Shown piece by piece: positions 31,773-41,004 of a stretch of 64,000 nt of DNA; the stretch's first letter is position 1; each line of letters begins with the position of its first letter. Location: assembly GCF_001029505.1 (NCBI RefSeq), contig NZ_LEKH01000006.1, positions 1 through 64,000 on the forward strand, given 5' to 3'. Source of the stretch: Rubrobacter aplysinae (GTDB lineage: Bacteria; Actinomycetota; Rubrobacteria; Rubrobacterales; Rubrobacteraceae). Both the position numbers and the translations under genes were made by a program. The notes beneath the pieces were generated by a model. It was not told where the DNA came from. It saw nothing but the letters and a program-made list of their open reading frames with translations, and ran no database searches.

Positions 31773-32834
31773 CTATGACGTCTTTCGTCGCGCGGCCCGG
31801 CCGCGCAGGGCGCGCACGAAGGGCACGAGCAGGGCCACGAGCGTGAGCGGGATGACCAGGGCCATCATCACGGCGCTGAAGGCGGGGAGGGCATCGTGGT
31901 TCGTGGCGGCCAGTATCAGGTACAGGGTGTAGGCGACGTAGTAACCGAGAAAGAGAAAGCCTTCCCAGCGGGAGATCTCGAGCCCGGTAAAGAAGATCGG
32001 CAGACAGGCCACCGCCGTGGCGATCATGACCGGGAGGTCGAACCCGAGCACCGCCGAAGAGACCCCGATACCGTCCGGCGCCACGAGACCGGCCAAGCCC
32101 AGCACGAAGAGCACGTTGAAGATGCAGCTCCCTACTATGTTACCCACGGCCATCTCCCGCTCGCCGCGGAAGGCGGCGGCCACCGAGGTGGCGATCTCCG
32201 GCAAAGACGTGCCCACGGCGACGACCGTGAGCCCGATAACGAGCTGGCTCAGCCCGGCCGCCTCCGCCACGGCTACCGCGCCGTCCACCAGCCAGCGCGC
32301 CCCGAGCACCAGCAGGAAGAGCCCGGCAGCGGCATAAAGCGCCTGCAACAGCATGCCCGCCGTCTCCGCGCGACCATTCCGCCGCGGCTCCTCTCCACCC
32401 TCCCGGCGGCCACGGCGTATGGCGTGGAAGGTGTAAACGGCTATCCCCGTGAACAGGATCAGCCCGTCGGGGCGTCCGAGCTCGCCGTTCAGGCAGAGCA
32501 CCAGCAACAAAAACGAGACGCCGATCATGATCGGCACGTCGAGCCGCACCAGCCGCGAGGAGACCACCAGCGGCGTGATGGCCGCCGAAAGCCCCAGCAC
32601 GAGCAGCACGTTCAGGACGTTGCTGCCGATGGCGTTGCCGAGCGCGACGTCGGCGCTACCCGTAAGGACGGACTGAACGCCGACCGCCGCCTCCGGGGCG
32701 CTGGTACCGAAGGCCACCACGGTCAGCCCGACCACCAGCGGCGAGACGCCGAAAACCCCCGCGAGCCGCGAAGCACCCCGCACCAGAAGCTCCGCCCCGC
32801 AAGGCAGCGCCACCAACCCGACGACGGCCAACAC
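31773..32834 (-). CDS. Calcium/sodium antiporter (CaCA family, YrbG-like)
   Basis: The two signature alpha repeats are present: G-T-S-A-P-E-A-A-V...G-N-A-I-G-S-N-V-L-N-V-L and G-T-S-L-P-E-I-A-T...G-N-I-V-G-S-C-I-F-N-V-L, each in a five-helix half. Exchanges cytosolic Ca2+ for external Na+ or H+. GTG 32834 lies inside the first helix. The frame is open upstream, and CTG about eight codons earlier has a GGGAGG site, so the N-terminus is uncertain. Confidence 0.92.
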   Translation of the reverse strand: MLAVVGLVALPCGAELLVRGASRLAGVFGVSPLVVGLTVVAFGTSAPEAAVGVQSVLTGSADVALGNAIGSNVLNVLLVLGLSAAITPLVVSSRLVRLDVPIMIGVSFLLLVLCLNGELGRPDGLILFTGIAVYTFHAIRRGRREGGEEPRRNGRAETAGMLLQALYAAAGLFLLVLGARWLVDGAVAVAEAAGLSQLVIGLTVVAVGTSLPEIATSVAAAFRGEREMAVGNIVGSCIFNVLFVLGLAGLVAPDGIGVSSAVLGFDLPVMIATAVACLPIFFTGLEISRWEGFLFLGYYVAYTLYLILAATNHDALPAFSAVMMALVIPLTLVALLVPFVRALRGRAARRKTS

Positions 32835-32988
32835 GATCGTAGTGAAACTCAGCCACGCCTCCCTCGGCTCCTTCGGCTCGACCCCGTAGAGCTTACCCTT
32901 TGAGCGAGGCGCGCGCCCGACTATCGCCTAGCTATCAGATTTTGACGGCCGGCCTCCGGTCAGAGGCCCCTCACGCCACTCACGCCAT

Positions 32989-33453
32989 TTACACCACGGC
33001 GAGAACGGCCACGGCCGTGCTCAACACGAGGTTCAGCGCCGACACTCGCACCGAGAGGTCCTGCAGCTTGCGGCGCTGCCGGCCGAGGGAGCCCGCCTCC
33101 TCATCCGGGGCGCCGCGCTCGGCCTCCGCGAGACGCCGCAGCCGCTGCCCGAAGTACGCCCCGTGCGACGCCGAGAGCGCGAAGACCACCACGACGAGAG
33201 CAAGCTCCGCATACAGCGCGCCACCGAAGCCGCCGAGCACCCCGGCGAGCACCGCGAAAAGCAGGAGCAACGAGAGGTTCGGCGTGGCCAGCCGAGAGTA
33301 GTAGCGCCCGATGACGGAGCGCACCATCACCCGCTCCGCCTCCGACCACTTCATCGCCTTCAGCGCCGGGGAGACGACGAAGGTGGTGAACACCAACCCG
33401 CCGAGCCACACCCCCGCCAACACCGCGTGTACGACCTGGACAACCTCGTACAA
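32989..33453 (-). CDS. DUF4149/TMEM205-like or CopD-like membrane protein
   Basis: The 154 residues form four helices. The first contains V-V-H-A-V-L-A-G-V-W-L-G-G-L-V-F-T-T-F-V-V-S-P-A-L, the characteristic opening of the DUF4149/TMEM205 and CopD-like families, followed by R-S-V-I-G-R-Y-Y-S-R-L. A charged cytosolic loop (residues 108-130) precedes the last helix. Function in the family is poorly defined. Confidence 0.75.
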   Translation of the reverse strand: MYEVVQVVHAVLAGVWLGGLVFTTFVVSPALKAMKWSEAERVMVRSVIGRYYSRLATPNLSLLLLFAVLAGVLGGFGGALYAELALVVVVFALSASHGAYFGQRLRRLAEAERGAPDEEAGSLGRQRRKLQDLSVRVSALNLVLSTAVAVLAVV

Positions 33454-33550
33454 GCTCCGTTACCTCCATAACTCTCGCCATGTCCTCAAATATTACGTTT
33501 ATTGTAAGTTATTTGGTTCCATCTGGGGCCGTTTGAAGCCACGACGGACG

Positions 33551-34331
33551 CCGCCCGCGAAGCTCCGGGCCGGTCTGTAACGCGTCCCGGCACGAGCCCG
33601 CCGGAGAAGACCTCACCCGCGAAAACGGTTCCCGAGACCACCTCGGCGTACACGCGTAGAAAGACGATGAGTACTACGTCGGGCTCTGCGTCCCCACCGG
33701 CAGGCTCACCCTGGAACAGGCCGACGACCTGGCCCGCCTCGCCGAGGAGTACGGAAGCTCCGAGCTACGCCTCACCACCGCGCAGAACGTGATCATCCCG
33801 AACGTGCCGGAGGAGAGGCTGGAGGAGCTGCTCGCCGAGCCGTTGCTGGCGGATCTTAGCCCGTCCCCGGCTCCCTTTACACGCGGGCTCATCACCTGCA
33901 CCGGCAAGGACTTCTGCCCGTTCGCCCTGGCGGAGACCAAAGACCCCGGACGCGAGCTGGCCCGCTACCTGAACGAGCAACTCGGCGAGGAGGTGGCCCG
34001 GATCACCGACCCCTTCCGCATCCACTTTTCCGGCTGCCAGAACTCCTGCGCCAGACCCCACACCGGCGAGATCGGGCTGCACGGCAAGGGCCTCCGCCAG
34101 GACGGCGAGGTAGTGGAGGCCGCCAGCGTCATGCTCGGCGGCGAACAGGGCCTCGGGGCCCGCTTCGGACAGCCCTGGGAGAAGAAGGTGCCCGTGGCGG
34201 AGCTGGCGCCGAAGGTGGAGGCCCTGATCCGGCGCTACCTCGACGAGCGTGGGCCGGAGGAGAGCTTCGCCGACTGGTTCCGCAACACCGGTCTCGTGGA
34301 AGCCGCCGGCAAGGATAAAGCTGAAGGCTAA
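33551..34331 (+). pseudogene. C-terminal half of a siroheme nitrite/sulfite reductase with in-frame amber
   Basis: Reading upstream of ATG 33789 in frame, family sequence continues: R-D-H-L-G-V-H-A-stop-K-D-D-E-Y-Y-V-G-L-C-V-P-T-G-R-L. The TAG stands where relatives have Gln (L-G-V-H-P-Q-K). Downstream are the siroheme-Fe4S ligands C-T-G-K-D-F-C (Cx5C) and C-Q-N-S-C (Cx3C). About the first half of the enzyme, including the first sulfite/nitrite-reductase repeat, is absent. This is a decayed nirA/sir-type gene; a shorter product from 33789 would lack a complete active site. Confidence 0.85.
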
Positions 34332-34735
34332 CTGTAACGCAGACGCAACGCGGTCAGAGCCAGGGCGGCGACCATCAGCACGGCGCTCGCCACGCACCAC
34401 TGGCAGATGGCCTCGATCACGAACAGCTCCAGCCAGGTCAGGTACCCGCTGAACAGCGTCCCCAGCAGCGCGAGGAACAGGCCGGAGAGCGCCACGATAA
34501 ACCCGCGGAAGGCGGCAGAGACCAGGAGCCCGGCGTAGCCCAGGAGCCCGAGAGCCGTTATGGGCACGCCAAGGAGGCTTGAGTAAGGGCTGCTCTGGAC
34601 CGTTTCGCAGCCCTGCCCGTCACCGGCGCACACCGGGGCGGCGCCCGCGGCGTAGACCCAGGTTAGATACAGGCTAACCGCGAGCCCCGCCACCGAGACG
34701 GCGGCCAGCAGGCCCCGGAGTCCACCTTCGCCCAA
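34328..34735 (-). CDS. VKOR-family disulfide oxidoreductase
   Basis: The 135-residue, four-helix membrane protein regenerates DsbA-like oxidants. The active-site C-Q-W-C lies in E-A-I-C-Q-W-C-V-A-S-A, and the loop Cys pair in V-C-A-G-D-G-Q-G-C-E-T-V-Q-S-S-P-Y-S with the family S-P-Y-S. TTG 34735 starts 2 bp after the DsbA-like stop, with GGAG upstream. A longer frame exists but is Arg-rich noise. It is coupled to its likely partner upstream. Confidence 0.92.
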   Translation of the reverse strand: MGEGGLRGLLAAVSVAGLAVSLYLTWVYAAGAAPVCAGDGQGCETVQSSPYSSLLGVPITALGLLGYAGLLVSAAFRGFIVALSGLFLALLGTLFSGYLTWLELFVIEAICQWCVASAVLMVAALALTALRLRYS

Positions 34736-34737
34736 GG

Positions 34738-35418
34738 CTACTCCACTTCTTCTATAGCCTGGGTCACGTCCTCGGCCGGGACCGCGCCGACCAGCTCGCG
34801 CTCCCCGCCGGGACCGCTCACGACGATGGTCGGCGTGCTCTCCACCCCGTTGTCGGAGGCCGTATCCTGTACCTCCTGGAGCCTGGACTCGAGCTCGTCG
34901 TCTTCGCGGCTCTCGTTCCACTGCTCGACCTTCAGCCCCCGCGTCTGCTCTGCGATGTTGGTCATGAACTCGTCGGTCACGTAGCCGCCGTTCTCCTCGC
35001 CCTGGTTCAAGAAGAACAGGGTGGCGTACTGCCAGTGGCGGTTCTGCTCCCCGGCGGCCAGCGCCGCCTTCGCGGCCGGCACCGAGTCCGGCCCGATAAA
35101 CGCCAGGGTCTCGGAGACCAGCTTGGCCTCGCCGGGCTCAACGTGCTCCTCGATGATCTGGGAGAGGGAGTCGCGGGTAAACTGGGCGCAGGCCGGGCAC
35201 TGGAGATCCTCGTAGACCCGGATCTCGACCGGCGCGTCTTCCTGCCCGAGCCTCTCCCCGTCCTGCGGGATGCCGGACATGAGGCTCTGCACCTCCTCCC
35301 CTTCGTCTTCCGCGCTCGTCCCGCCGAGCTGGCTGAGGCCGACGAGCACCCCGGCGACCACGAAGGCCGCCAGGATCACGGCCGCTATCATCCAGGGGGC
35401 GAATCGCTTCTCATTCAT
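34738..35418 (-). CDS. DsbA-like thioredoxin-fold protein, membrane-anchored
   Basis: The 226 residues comprise an N-terminal signal anchor (WMIAAVILAAFVVAGVLVGLSQL), an acidic linker and a DsbA-type domain. The active site is E-D-L-Q-C-P-A-C-A-Q-F and the cis-Pro loop is E-S-T-P-T-I-V-V. It is the extracytoplasmic oxidant of secreted thiols and is reoxidised by the adjacent VKOR protein. Confidence 0.92.
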   Translation of the reverse strand: MNEKRFAPWMIAAVILAAFVVAGVLVGLSQLGGTSAEDEGEEVQSLMSGIPQDGERLGQEDAPVEIRVYEDLQCPACAQFTRDSLSQIIEEHVEPGEAKLVSETLAFIGPDSVPAAKAALAAGEQNRHWQYATLFFLNQGEENGGYVTDEFMTNIAEQTRGLKVEQWNESREDDELESRLQEVQDTASDNGVESTPTIVVSGPGGERELVGAVPAEDVTQAIEEVE

Positions 35419-35492
35419 CCTGTATCCACCTTTCCGAGGCTAATCCATACCCTACGCGTCTCCGTATCGGGCGGCGGGGCCGCACCGGGGAG

Positions 35493-35795
35493 CTAGGTAC
35501 GGGGAGGCGGAGGCTCGGGAGAGAGGAGGATCTCATCCGGCGGCCGCTCCTGTAGAGCGGGGAGAAGGCCGAGGGAGAGTGCGGTCCCGGAGACCGGCGC
35601 GACGGCGGCCGCGAGCACCCCCGTCGCCGGCAGATCCGGCGAGGAGGAGGCGCTGATCTGGATCACATCCGGACAGCCGCCCTGATCGCAGTGTCCCGCG
35701 AGGTCCAGGGCCGGATACAAGGCGACGAACACGGCCACGAGTACCGCGGCCACCAGGTAACGCCTATCTGAACGAGCAATCTCCGTACTTTCCAC
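35493..35795 (-). CDS. Hypothetical 100-residue single-helix protein
   Basis: A short N-terminal cytosolic part precedes one membrane helix (YLVAAVLVAVFVALYPALDLA). Then comes an external segment with one Cys pair (H-C-D-Q-G-G-C) and a Pro-rich tail. The Cys pair and position in the oxidative-folding cluster suggest a thiol-linked role, but nothing more can be said. Confidence 0.5.
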   Translation of the reverse strand: MESTEIARSDRRYLVAAVLVAVFVALYPALDLAGHCDQGGCPDVIQISASSSPDLPATGVLAAAVAPVSGTALSLGLLPALQERPPDEILLSPEPPPPRT

Positions 35796-35837
35796 AGTCC
35801 GATTCTAATAGAGATCCCCCTCCGCTCCCAGCCGGGG

Positions 35838-36164
35838 CTACTCTCCAGCGGCCGCCCGGATCGCCGAGCGGAACATCCCGACCGTAGGAGACCCCCGCAG
35901 GCCTTCCGGCGTAACATACGTCCGGCACCCGAGCGCCCACCGCTCCCGCTCCTCCGATACGGGAAAGGCATCCTCGCCCCCGAGCCGGACCGTCGGGCTA
36001 CCGGGAAAACGGAGCCTCTCCGCCGCATCGTCGGTCTCCACCCGCACGGGCACCACCTCCGCCCTTACACCTTCCAGCCCCAGAGCCTCCCGCAGATTAT
36101 GCTCGGCGGCCCCGGCGCTCGGACAACCCTCGAAGTACAGTAGCTCGACCCTCATAGCCTGCAT
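35838..36164 (-). CDS. Small thioredoxin-like protein of the GSPT(I/V) type
   Basis: ATG 36164 (after GGGAGAGG) opens a 108-residue protein: L-L-Y-F-E-G-C-P-S-A-G near the start, F-P-G-S-P-T-V-R-L-G-G-E-D-A-F in the middle and G-C-R-T-Y-V-T-P-E-G-L-R-G-S-P later. This is the layout of small thioredoxin-fold proteins in which the first Cys can be selenocysteine in relatives; here it is encoded as Cys. The upstream extension is not family-like. It is probably redox-active. Confidence 0.75.
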   Translation of the reverse strand: MQAMRVELLYFEGCPSAGAAEHNLREALGLEGVRAEVVPVRVETDDAAERLRFPGSPTVRLGGEDAFPVSEERERWALGCRTYVTPEGLRGSPTVGMFRSAIRAAAGE

Positions 36165-36434
36165 AGAAGCCTCTCCCGGAATATGTATCTTGAACATCGT
36201 ATATATTTTCGACACCTTACGCCCGGTCGCGGCCCGGAGCAACCCGGGACGACTCGGCACCACTCGGTACAACCTGTTACGGCTCGGTACGGCTCGTGTG
36301 GACGCGTCACACGCCGGGAGGCCGCGCGGGGGGCTTCGAATCCCGGTGGACGTATGTGTAGAGCAGGCCGCCCGGCGGATATAGTAGAGTGTTGGAGACG
36401 ATGTAGTTAGTGTAGTCAGGAAAGGAGAGCCGCA

Positions 36435-37055
36435 ATGGCCTACGATCTACCATCGCTGCCCTACGATTACAACGCGCTGGAGCCGGTCATCGACGAGGAG
36501 ACGATGCACCTGCACCACGAGAAGCATCACAACACCTACGTGACCAACCTCAACTCGGCGCTGGAGAACCATCCCGACTCCGACAAGGGCTCCATCGAGG
36601 AGCTGCTCGCCGACCTAGACAGCCTCCCGGAGGAGATCCGCACGGCGGTCCGCAACAACGGCGGCGGTCACTCAAACCATTCGATGTTCTGGCAGATCAT
36701 GTCCCCCGAGGGCGGCGGGTCTCCGGCAGGAGAGCTCGGGAGCGCGATAGACGACAGCTTCGGCTCGTTCGACCAGTTCAAGGAGCAGTGGGCAGCGGCG
36801 GCCGCGCCGGGCGCACTCTTCGGGTCGGGCTGGGCATGGCTCATCGCCGCGCCGGACGGTAGCTTGCGCATCGAGCGGACGGCGAACCAGGACTCCCCGC
36901 TCATGGAGGGCAAGCTGCCCGTCATAGGGCTCGACTGCTGGGAGCACGCCTACTACCTCAAGTACCAGAACCGTCGTCCCGACTACATAAACGCCTGGTG
37001 GGACGTGGTCGACTGGCAGGAGGCCGAGCGCCGCTTCCAGGCCGCCAAGAGCTAG
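36435..37055 (+). CDS. sodA: Superoxide dismutase (Fe/Mn)
   Basis: The 206 residues include the metal ligands H26/H27-type [18 protein letters not shown], and [11 protein letters not shown], which supplies Asp and His. The ATG follows AGGAAAGGAGAGCC. Fe or Mn preference cannot be decided by eye, though Mn is usual in this lineage. It stands alone with a terminator at 37159-37195. Confidence 0.97.
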   Translation: MAYDLPSLPYDYNALEPVIDEETMHLHHEKHHNTYVTNLNSALENHPDSDKGSIEELLADLDSLPEEIRTAVRNNGGGHSNHSMFWQIMSPEGGGSPAGELGSAIDDSFGSFDQFKEQWAAAAAPGALFGSGWAWLIAAPDGSLRIERTANQDSPLMEGKLPVIGLDCWEHAYYLKYQNRRPDYINAWWDVVDWQEAERRFQAAKS

Positions 37056-37158
37056 AAGGCTCACGAAGCAGCACGGCACAATACGAGGCAATACGACAAG
37101 GCAATACGACAAGGCAAGACGAAGCACGATGAAGCTCTAGCCGGGTAGCACGCCCGGT
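37056..37158. repeat. Degenerate tandem repeat after sodA
   Basis: GGCAATACGACAA is repeated at about 13-bp period from 37080 to 37135 with drifting copies. No gene is present. Confidence 0.6.
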
Positions 37159-37195
37159 CCCGGAGGCCTCCGCGACGGTTGCGGGGGCCTCTTTT
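37159..37195 (+). terminator. sodA terminator
   Basis: GAGGCCTCCGC-GACGGTT-GCGGGGGCCTC followed by TTTT is a strong intrinsic terminator. Confidence 0.85.
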
Positions 37196-37307
37196 CGCGT
37201 CTATTCGCGGGCCGGCCGTGTCAGGAGCCACCGTCCGGCGGGAGATCCGGTGGTTAAACTCGGGCGTATACCATTCACCAGACAGACCAGACAGAACGGA
37301 GTCTCGT

Positions 37308-38669
37308 ATGCGGCTAGCGGTAGTAGGCGGGGTTGCGGCGGGGACCAAGGCGGCCTCCAGGGCCCGCCGGGTCGACCCGGAGCTTGATATCGTGCTCTAC
37401 CAGGAGGAGCCGGACACTTCCATCAGCGAGTGCGGTCTGCCCTACCGGCTTTCGGGGACGGTCGGGAGCCGGGATAGCTTGATCGCCCGCACCCCGGAGG
37501 AGTTCGGGGAGAAGGGTATCGAGGCCCGGGTGCTCCACAGGGTCGAGCGCGTGGACCACGAGCGGCGGGTCCTTACCGGACGTAACCTGAAGACCGGCGA
37601 GCCTTTCGAGGAGGGCTACGACCGGCTCCTGATCTCAACCGGAGCCCGGGCGAAGATGCCGCCTTTCGAGGGCTCGGAACTCGCGGGTGTCTTCCCGCTA
37701 CGCTTTCTGACGGACTCCGACGCCATCCTGGAGCACATCCGCGAGCACTCCCCCGGGCGGGCTGCGGTCGTGGGCGGTGGATATATCGGCCTCGAGGTGG
37801 CGGAGAACCTCGTCAGCCTCGGCCTGGAGGTCACCCTGGTCGAGAGCGCGGGGCACGTCGCCGCCGCCTACGGCTCGGAGGTCGCCGGCAAGATACAAGA
37901 CCACCTGGCCGAGAAGGGCGTCTCCGTCCACACCGGACAGAGGGTGGACGGCTTCTCCGACGGCGGGCACGGGGACGGCCAGGTGCGGTCCATAAGCTTC
38001 GAGGGCCGCGAGGCGCCGGCCGAGCTGGTGATAGTCGGGGCCGGTATCGAGCCGGTGGTGGAGCTCGCAGAGGAGGCCGGGGCAGAGATCGGCGTTACGG
38101 GTGCGATCCGGGTGAACGAGCGCATGGAGACCAGCCTGCCGGGCGTCTGGGCCGCGGGTGACAACGTGGAGAGCTCCCATCTCGTCGGCGGTGCTCCTAC
38201 CTGGGCGCCGCTGGGCGACACCGCGAACCAGATGGGCCGTGTGGCAGGCACGAACGCCGCCCTGGCCGACGGCGATACGCCGCTAGAGTTCCCCGGCGTG
38301 CTGGGGACCGGGATCTTCAAGGTATTCGACCTCGGCGTGGCGAAGACGGGCCTCCTGGAGAGCGATGCGGCGGAGGCCGGCTTCTCCCCGGTAAGCGCCA
38401 CCGTGGAGGCCGGGAGCAGCGCGGGCTACTACCCGGGCGGCCAGGAGGTGTTCCTGAAGCTCGTCGCCGACAAGGACTCCGGCAGGGTCCTCGGGGCCGA
38501 GACCTGCGGCGCACAGGCCGACAAGATGGTGGACATCTGCGCCACCGCCCTCTGGGGCCGGCTAACCGTCGCGGACCTGATCAACCTGGACCTCGCCTAC
38601 GCCCCGCCTTTCGGGCCCGCACTCAGCCCGGTAATACAGGCCGCGACGATCATCTCCGGGAAGCTGTAA
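37308..38669 (+). CDS. CoA-disulfide-reductase-like FAD/NAD(P)H oxidoreductase
   Basis: ATG 37308 begins at the FAD-binding strand V-V-G-G-V-A-A-G-T-K-A-A. Cys42 in I-S-E-C-G-L-P-Y is the single-cysteine centre of the CoADR/Nox group. The NAD motif V-V-G-G-G-Y-I-G-L-E-V-A-E and the second FAD motif G-V-W-A-A-G-D-N follow, with a C-terminal dimer domain. It reduces CoA disulfide, persulfide or oxygen; which cannot be told. Upstream in-frame sequence overlaps the sodA terminator and is not coding. Confidence 0.9.
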   Translation: MRLAVVGGVAAGTKAASRARRVDPELDIVLYQEEPDTSISECGLPYRLSGTVGSRDSLIARTPEEFGEKGIEARVLHRVERVDHERRVLTGRNLKTGEPFEEGYDRLLISTGARAKMPPFEGSELAGVFPLRFLTDSDAILEHIREHSPGRAAVVGGGYIGLEVAENLVSLGLEVTLVESAGHVAAAYGSEVAGKIQDHLAEKGVSVHTGQRVDGFSDGGHGDGQVRSISFEGREAPAELVIVGAGIEPVVELAEEAGAEIGVTGAIRVNERMETSLPGVWAAGDNVESSHLVGGAPTWAPLGDTANQMGRVAGTNAALADGDTPLEFPGVLGTGIFKVFDLGVAKTGLLESDAAEAGFSPVSATVEAGSSAGYYPGGQEVFLKLVADKDSGRVLGAETCGAQADKMVDICATALWGRLTVADLINLDLAYAPPFGPALSPVIQAATIISGKL

Positions 38670-38971
38670 GCTCCCGGACCCGCCGGCTCGGCCCCGGCCT
38701 CCGGGCCGGGCGCAGCCCCTCCGCATCCGGCCGACCTTGCTCGGCCCTTACGTGCGGCGAACCCTCTTCCCCCCCGCCCCGGACGCCTCCACAACACCCA
38801 CGAGCCGGATATTCCCACCATCTTTCTCTCCCCTCGCATTGACATCCACGCTCCTCATGTTAGTTTACTGAATCGTTGCAGTTAAAAGTTCTTAGGGTTC
38901 CCCGCAGAGCTTTTCGGTAAGGCTTTTCAGTAAGAGGGTTCAAGAAGGGTATTCAGGAAGAGAGGTGGTTT
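38670..38971. other. Intergenic region
   Basis: GGCCCCGGCC-TCC-GGGCCGGGC near 38690-38715 is a probable terminator stem for the flavoprotein gene. The remainder is C-rich, then has AGTAAG-GGCTTTTC-like degenerate repeats before 38972. No gene is seen. Confidence 0.4.
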
Positions 38972-40174
38972 ATGACTCGGCCGAGGGTAGGCCTGATCCG
39001 GCTGGCGATCACGGCTTTGTTCTTTGTAAACGGGATGGTAATGGCGAGCTGGTTCGTCAGGATACCGGCGGTGAAGTCGGGGCTCGGGCTCTCGGCCGGT
39101 CAGCTAGGCTTTGCGCTCTTATGCGTGGCGGCCGGTTCCATACTGATGATGTCTCTCGCGAGCGGTCTGGTGGAGCGCTTCGGGGCGAGCCGGGTGCTCG
39201 TGGCCGGCGCCCCGCTCCTGTGCCTCGGGCTGTCCCTGCCGGCGCTGGCGCCGAGCCTGCCCACGCTCTCGGCGGCCGGGCTCGTGCTCGGCGCGGGCAA
39301 CGGCCTGATGAACGTGGCCCTCAACTCCCGGGCCTCGCAGCTAGAGCAGGAGTATGGGCGGCCGATCATGTCTTCCTTCCACGCCCTGTTCAGTCTCGGC
39401 GGGTTCGGGGCCTCCGTCGCGGGCGGGCTCGTCGCCTCCGCCGGGGTCGAAGCCTCCGTGCACCTGCCGCTCACCGCGCTCGCGCTCGTGGCGGCCGCGG
39501 GGGTGTTCTTCCCGCTCTTGTTCAGAGACGGTAAGGGTGGTGTAGAGGCGGAGCCCACTACCGGGGAGGCCGTCGAGACCCGGGCCGGAAAGCGGCCGTC
39601 GATGCCCGCCCCGGTGGTCCTGCTGCTCGGGGTGATCGGCTTCAGCGTGCTCTTCGGGGAGGGCGCGATGGCGGACTGGAGCGCCGTGTATCTGCGGGGG
39701 CTGGGAACAACCGAGGGTGTTGCCGCCGCCGGGTACGCCCTATTCTCACTGGCGATGGCGACCGGCCGGCTGACGGGCGACAGGCTCACGGAGCTGCTCG
39801 GGGCGGCGAGCCTCGTGCGGTTCGGGGGGCTCCTGGGCGCGATGGGGCTCGCCGTGGTGCTGCTCACGGGCTGGCCGCCGCTGGCCCTGCTCGGCTTCGG
39901 CGTAATCGGTCTCGGTTTCTCCACGATATTCCCGCTAACCCTGAGCACCGCGGGCAAGACCGGCAAGGTCCCCTCGGCGACCATCGCGTTCGTCTCGGCC
40001 TGCGGCTACGGCGGATTCCTGTTCGGCCCCGCTGTAATAGGATTCGTCGCCCAGCTTACCGCGTTGAGCTTCTCTCTGGTTACCGTGATCCTGCTCAGCA
40101 TCCTCGTGGCGGTAGCCGCCCGCGCACTGGGCCCCGGCAGAACGGGTAGGACGGTGGCGCACGAACCAGCGTAA
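38972..40174 (+). CDS. MFS transporter
   Basis: The 400-residue, 12-helix major-facilitator protein starts at ATG after AAGAGAGGTGG. It has F-V-N-G-M-V-M-A-S-W at helix 1, a truncated A-motif region (S-G-L-V-E-R-F-G-A-S-R-V-L) and L-G-A-G-N-G-L-M-N-V-A-L-N-S, as in the FucP/YbjJ-type subgroup. The substrate is unknown. There are no co-directional partners. Confidence 0.88.
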   Translation: MTRPRVGLIRLAITALFFVNGMVMASWFVRIPAVKSGLGLSAGQLGFALLCVAAGSILMMSLASGLVERFGASRVLVAGAPLLCLGLSLPALAPSLPTLSAAGLVLGAGNGLMNVALNSRASQLEQEYGRPIMSSFHALFSLGGFGASVAGGLVASAGVEASVHLPLTALALVAAAGVFFPLLFRDGKGGVEAEPTTGEAVETRAGKRPSMPAPVVLLLGVIGFSVLFGEGAMADWSAVYLRGLGTTEGVAAAGYALFSLAMATGRLTGDRLTELLGAASLVRFGGLLGAMGLAVVLLTGWPPLALLGFGVIGLGFSTIFPLTLSTAGKTGKVPSATIAFVSACGYGGFLFGPAVIGFVAQLTALSFSLVTVILLSILVAVAARALGPGRTGRTVAHEPA

Positions 40175-40319
40175 GCCTCCGCAGCAACCGGTCGCAGGCG
40201 GCGAAAGATAACCCACATCCGGCCTCTCGCCCGGCGGAGAAAGCCAGAGCGGTACGCGGACGAAACAAGGGGAACAGAGGAAAAGCAGAAGAGAAACAGA
40301 GAGAAACAGAGGAGAGAGC

Positions 40320-40868
40320 ATGCCGACAGCAGATGGGACCACGCCGGGGAGCGGACTTCCGGTGCCCGGAGGAGGATCAGCGCCGCCGGTCGAGCCGGCG
40401 GGCAACGGTGGCCGGGACCCGGGCAACGACCGTGGACGGTTGCTGTTGCTGATCTACAGAACCAGGGACGAGGCCGCCAGCCTCGGGTATCTGCGGGGCC
40501 GCACCGGGTTCTCCAGATCCAGGCTGTGGCGTGGCGCGGAGGACCTCGAAGACCTGGGCTACGTCGAGCTTTCTCGCAAAGATCCCCGCGGTCCGGTCTC
40601 CCGGTGGCTGAATAACCGCGGGGACGCCAATGGCCGGATCTTCGCCTCGACCTTTCTGGCCCTCACCGGGGCTGGACGTCACAGCCCGGAGCTCCGCGAG
40701 GCGGTCTCGGCCGCCGAAAAAGTGGGCCGTGACCGGTCGCGGCGCGCCGGGAGGAGCGCACCCGTCAGCGGGGTGCTGCCCCGACTGCTCCGCAGGCTCC
40801 CCGGCACACTGGTTTCCAGGCTACGCGGCCTGCCCGCGAAGGCCGCCAGGACCATATCCAGAGGTTAG
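40320..40868 (+). CDS. Hypothetical protein with winged-helix-like core
   Basis: The 182 residues have a Gly/Pro-rich disordered N-terminus. The core R-G-R-L-L-L-L-I-Y-R-T...G-Y-L-R-G-R-T-G-F-S-R-S-R-L-W-R-G-A-E-D-L-E-D-L-G-Y-V-E-L has the shape of a winged helix. A basic, Arg-rich C-terminus follows. It may be a DNA-binding regulator. A purine-only stretch (40255-40319) precedes it and includes its ribosome site. Confidence 0.6.
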   Translation: MPTADGTTPGSGLPVPGGGSAPPVEPAGNGGRDPGNDRGRLLLLIYRTRDEAASLGYLRGRTGFSRSRLWRGAEDLEDLGYVELSRKDPRGPVSRWLNNRGDANGRIFASTFLALTGAGRHSPELREAVSAAEKVGRDRSRRAGRSAPVSGVLPRLLRRLPGTLVSRLRGLPAKAARTISRG

Positions 40869-41004
40869 CGAAGCGCGCGGCCTCCCGGCCTCCACGGCGG
40901 TATCTGGTCGGTAGGCACGGCGCCGGGTGTGCCAAGGGTGTCGGGAAGCACGCTTCCGAGATAGTACGTCGGCTCCGCCGGGACCGGCGCACTACCCGCG
41001 GCCT

